From contig DBYF01000059.1 of the NCBI GenBank assembly GCA_002310155.1, positions 23,517 through 29,871 on the forward strand: a stretch of 6,355 nucleotides of DNA, given 5' to 3'. The notes below the pieces were generated by a model. It ran no database searches. It was not told where the DNA came from and saw only the letters and a program-made list of their open reading frames with translations. The DNA is from Mageeibacillus sp. UBA1193. Lineage in GTDB: Bacteria > Bacillota > Clostridia > Saccharofermentanales > Saccharofermentanaceae. Of the stretch, positions 6,307 through 6,355 are shown in pieces. Made by a program: the position numbers and the translations under genes. The stretch's first letter is position 1; every line of letters begins with the position of its first letter.

Positions 6307-6355
6307 TACAGATCATTTTCAGGATGGCACCTCTTGCACGGGGTATAACCATCAT
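6306..6355 (-). CDS. C-terminal end of an upstream gene with the same Ada-like Cys motif (partial)
   Basis: The minus strand reads DGYTPCKRCHPENDL and then TAA, whose final A is the first base of the lipoprotein's ATG. The GY-x-PC-x-x-C-x-P pattern matches the lipoprotein's own last residues (GYEPCHMCNP) and the Ada-type zinc motif. In Bacillota such tails occur on secreted metallo-hydrolases and on thermonuclease-like nucleases. The upstream gene is therefore probably a second extracellular hydrolase or nuclease, perhaps a tandem paralogue. Only 15 codons are visible, so its main domain is unknown. The overlap implies a shared transcript. Confidence 0.75.
   Translation of the reverse strand, partial: DGYTPCKRCHPENDL

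Overview
The window reads like an ordinary piece of a chromosome from a low-to-mid GC Bacillota, most likely a Clostridia member (Lachnospiraceae or Oscillospiraceae type). This is inferred from strong AAGGAG/GGAGG ribosome binding sites, a tight cysteine desulfurase-thiI pair, a long-form adenylosuccinate lyase, a type Ic aspartate aminotransferase, and a ComEC-like metallo-hydrolase lipoprotein. No species can be named. Every gene I can support lies on the minus strand, so transcription runs from high to low coordinates. No mobile element, rRNA, tRNA or CRISPR array was seen.

Upstream unit (6355 to about 5024). The last 15 codons of a truncated gene end in a Cys-rich GYTPCKRCHP motif. Its stop overlaps by one base the start of a 409-residue lipoprotein. 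That protein has a signal peptide, a Ser/Thr-rich linker, a ComEC-type metallo-beta-lactamase domain, and a C-terminal tail with the same Cys motif that resembles the zinc site of the Ada DNA-repair protein. A hairpin with a T-rich tail at 5031-5049 closes this unit.

Intergenic region (4846-5076). It holds the terminator, two short inverted repeats, a good sigma-A-type promoter (TTGTCA-17-CATAAT) and a leader of about 105 nt. The leader contains a weakly supported 26-codon ORF.

Downstream operon (4845 to 1, running off the window). The order is aspartate aminotransferase, purB, cysteine desulfurase, thiI. Gaps are 3, 28 and 51 nt with no terminator between genes. The first two genes fit one metabolic line: aspartate made by the aminotransferase donates nitrogen in purine synthesis, and PurB then releases it as fumarate. 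The last two fit another: the desulfurase takes sulfur from cysteine and ThiI uses it for 4-thiouridine in tRNA (and for the thiamine thiazole in some bacteria). I found no convincing new biological system. The most notable points are the two adjacent genes ending in the same Ada-like Cys motif, and the Gln-rich mini-ORF in the operon leader.
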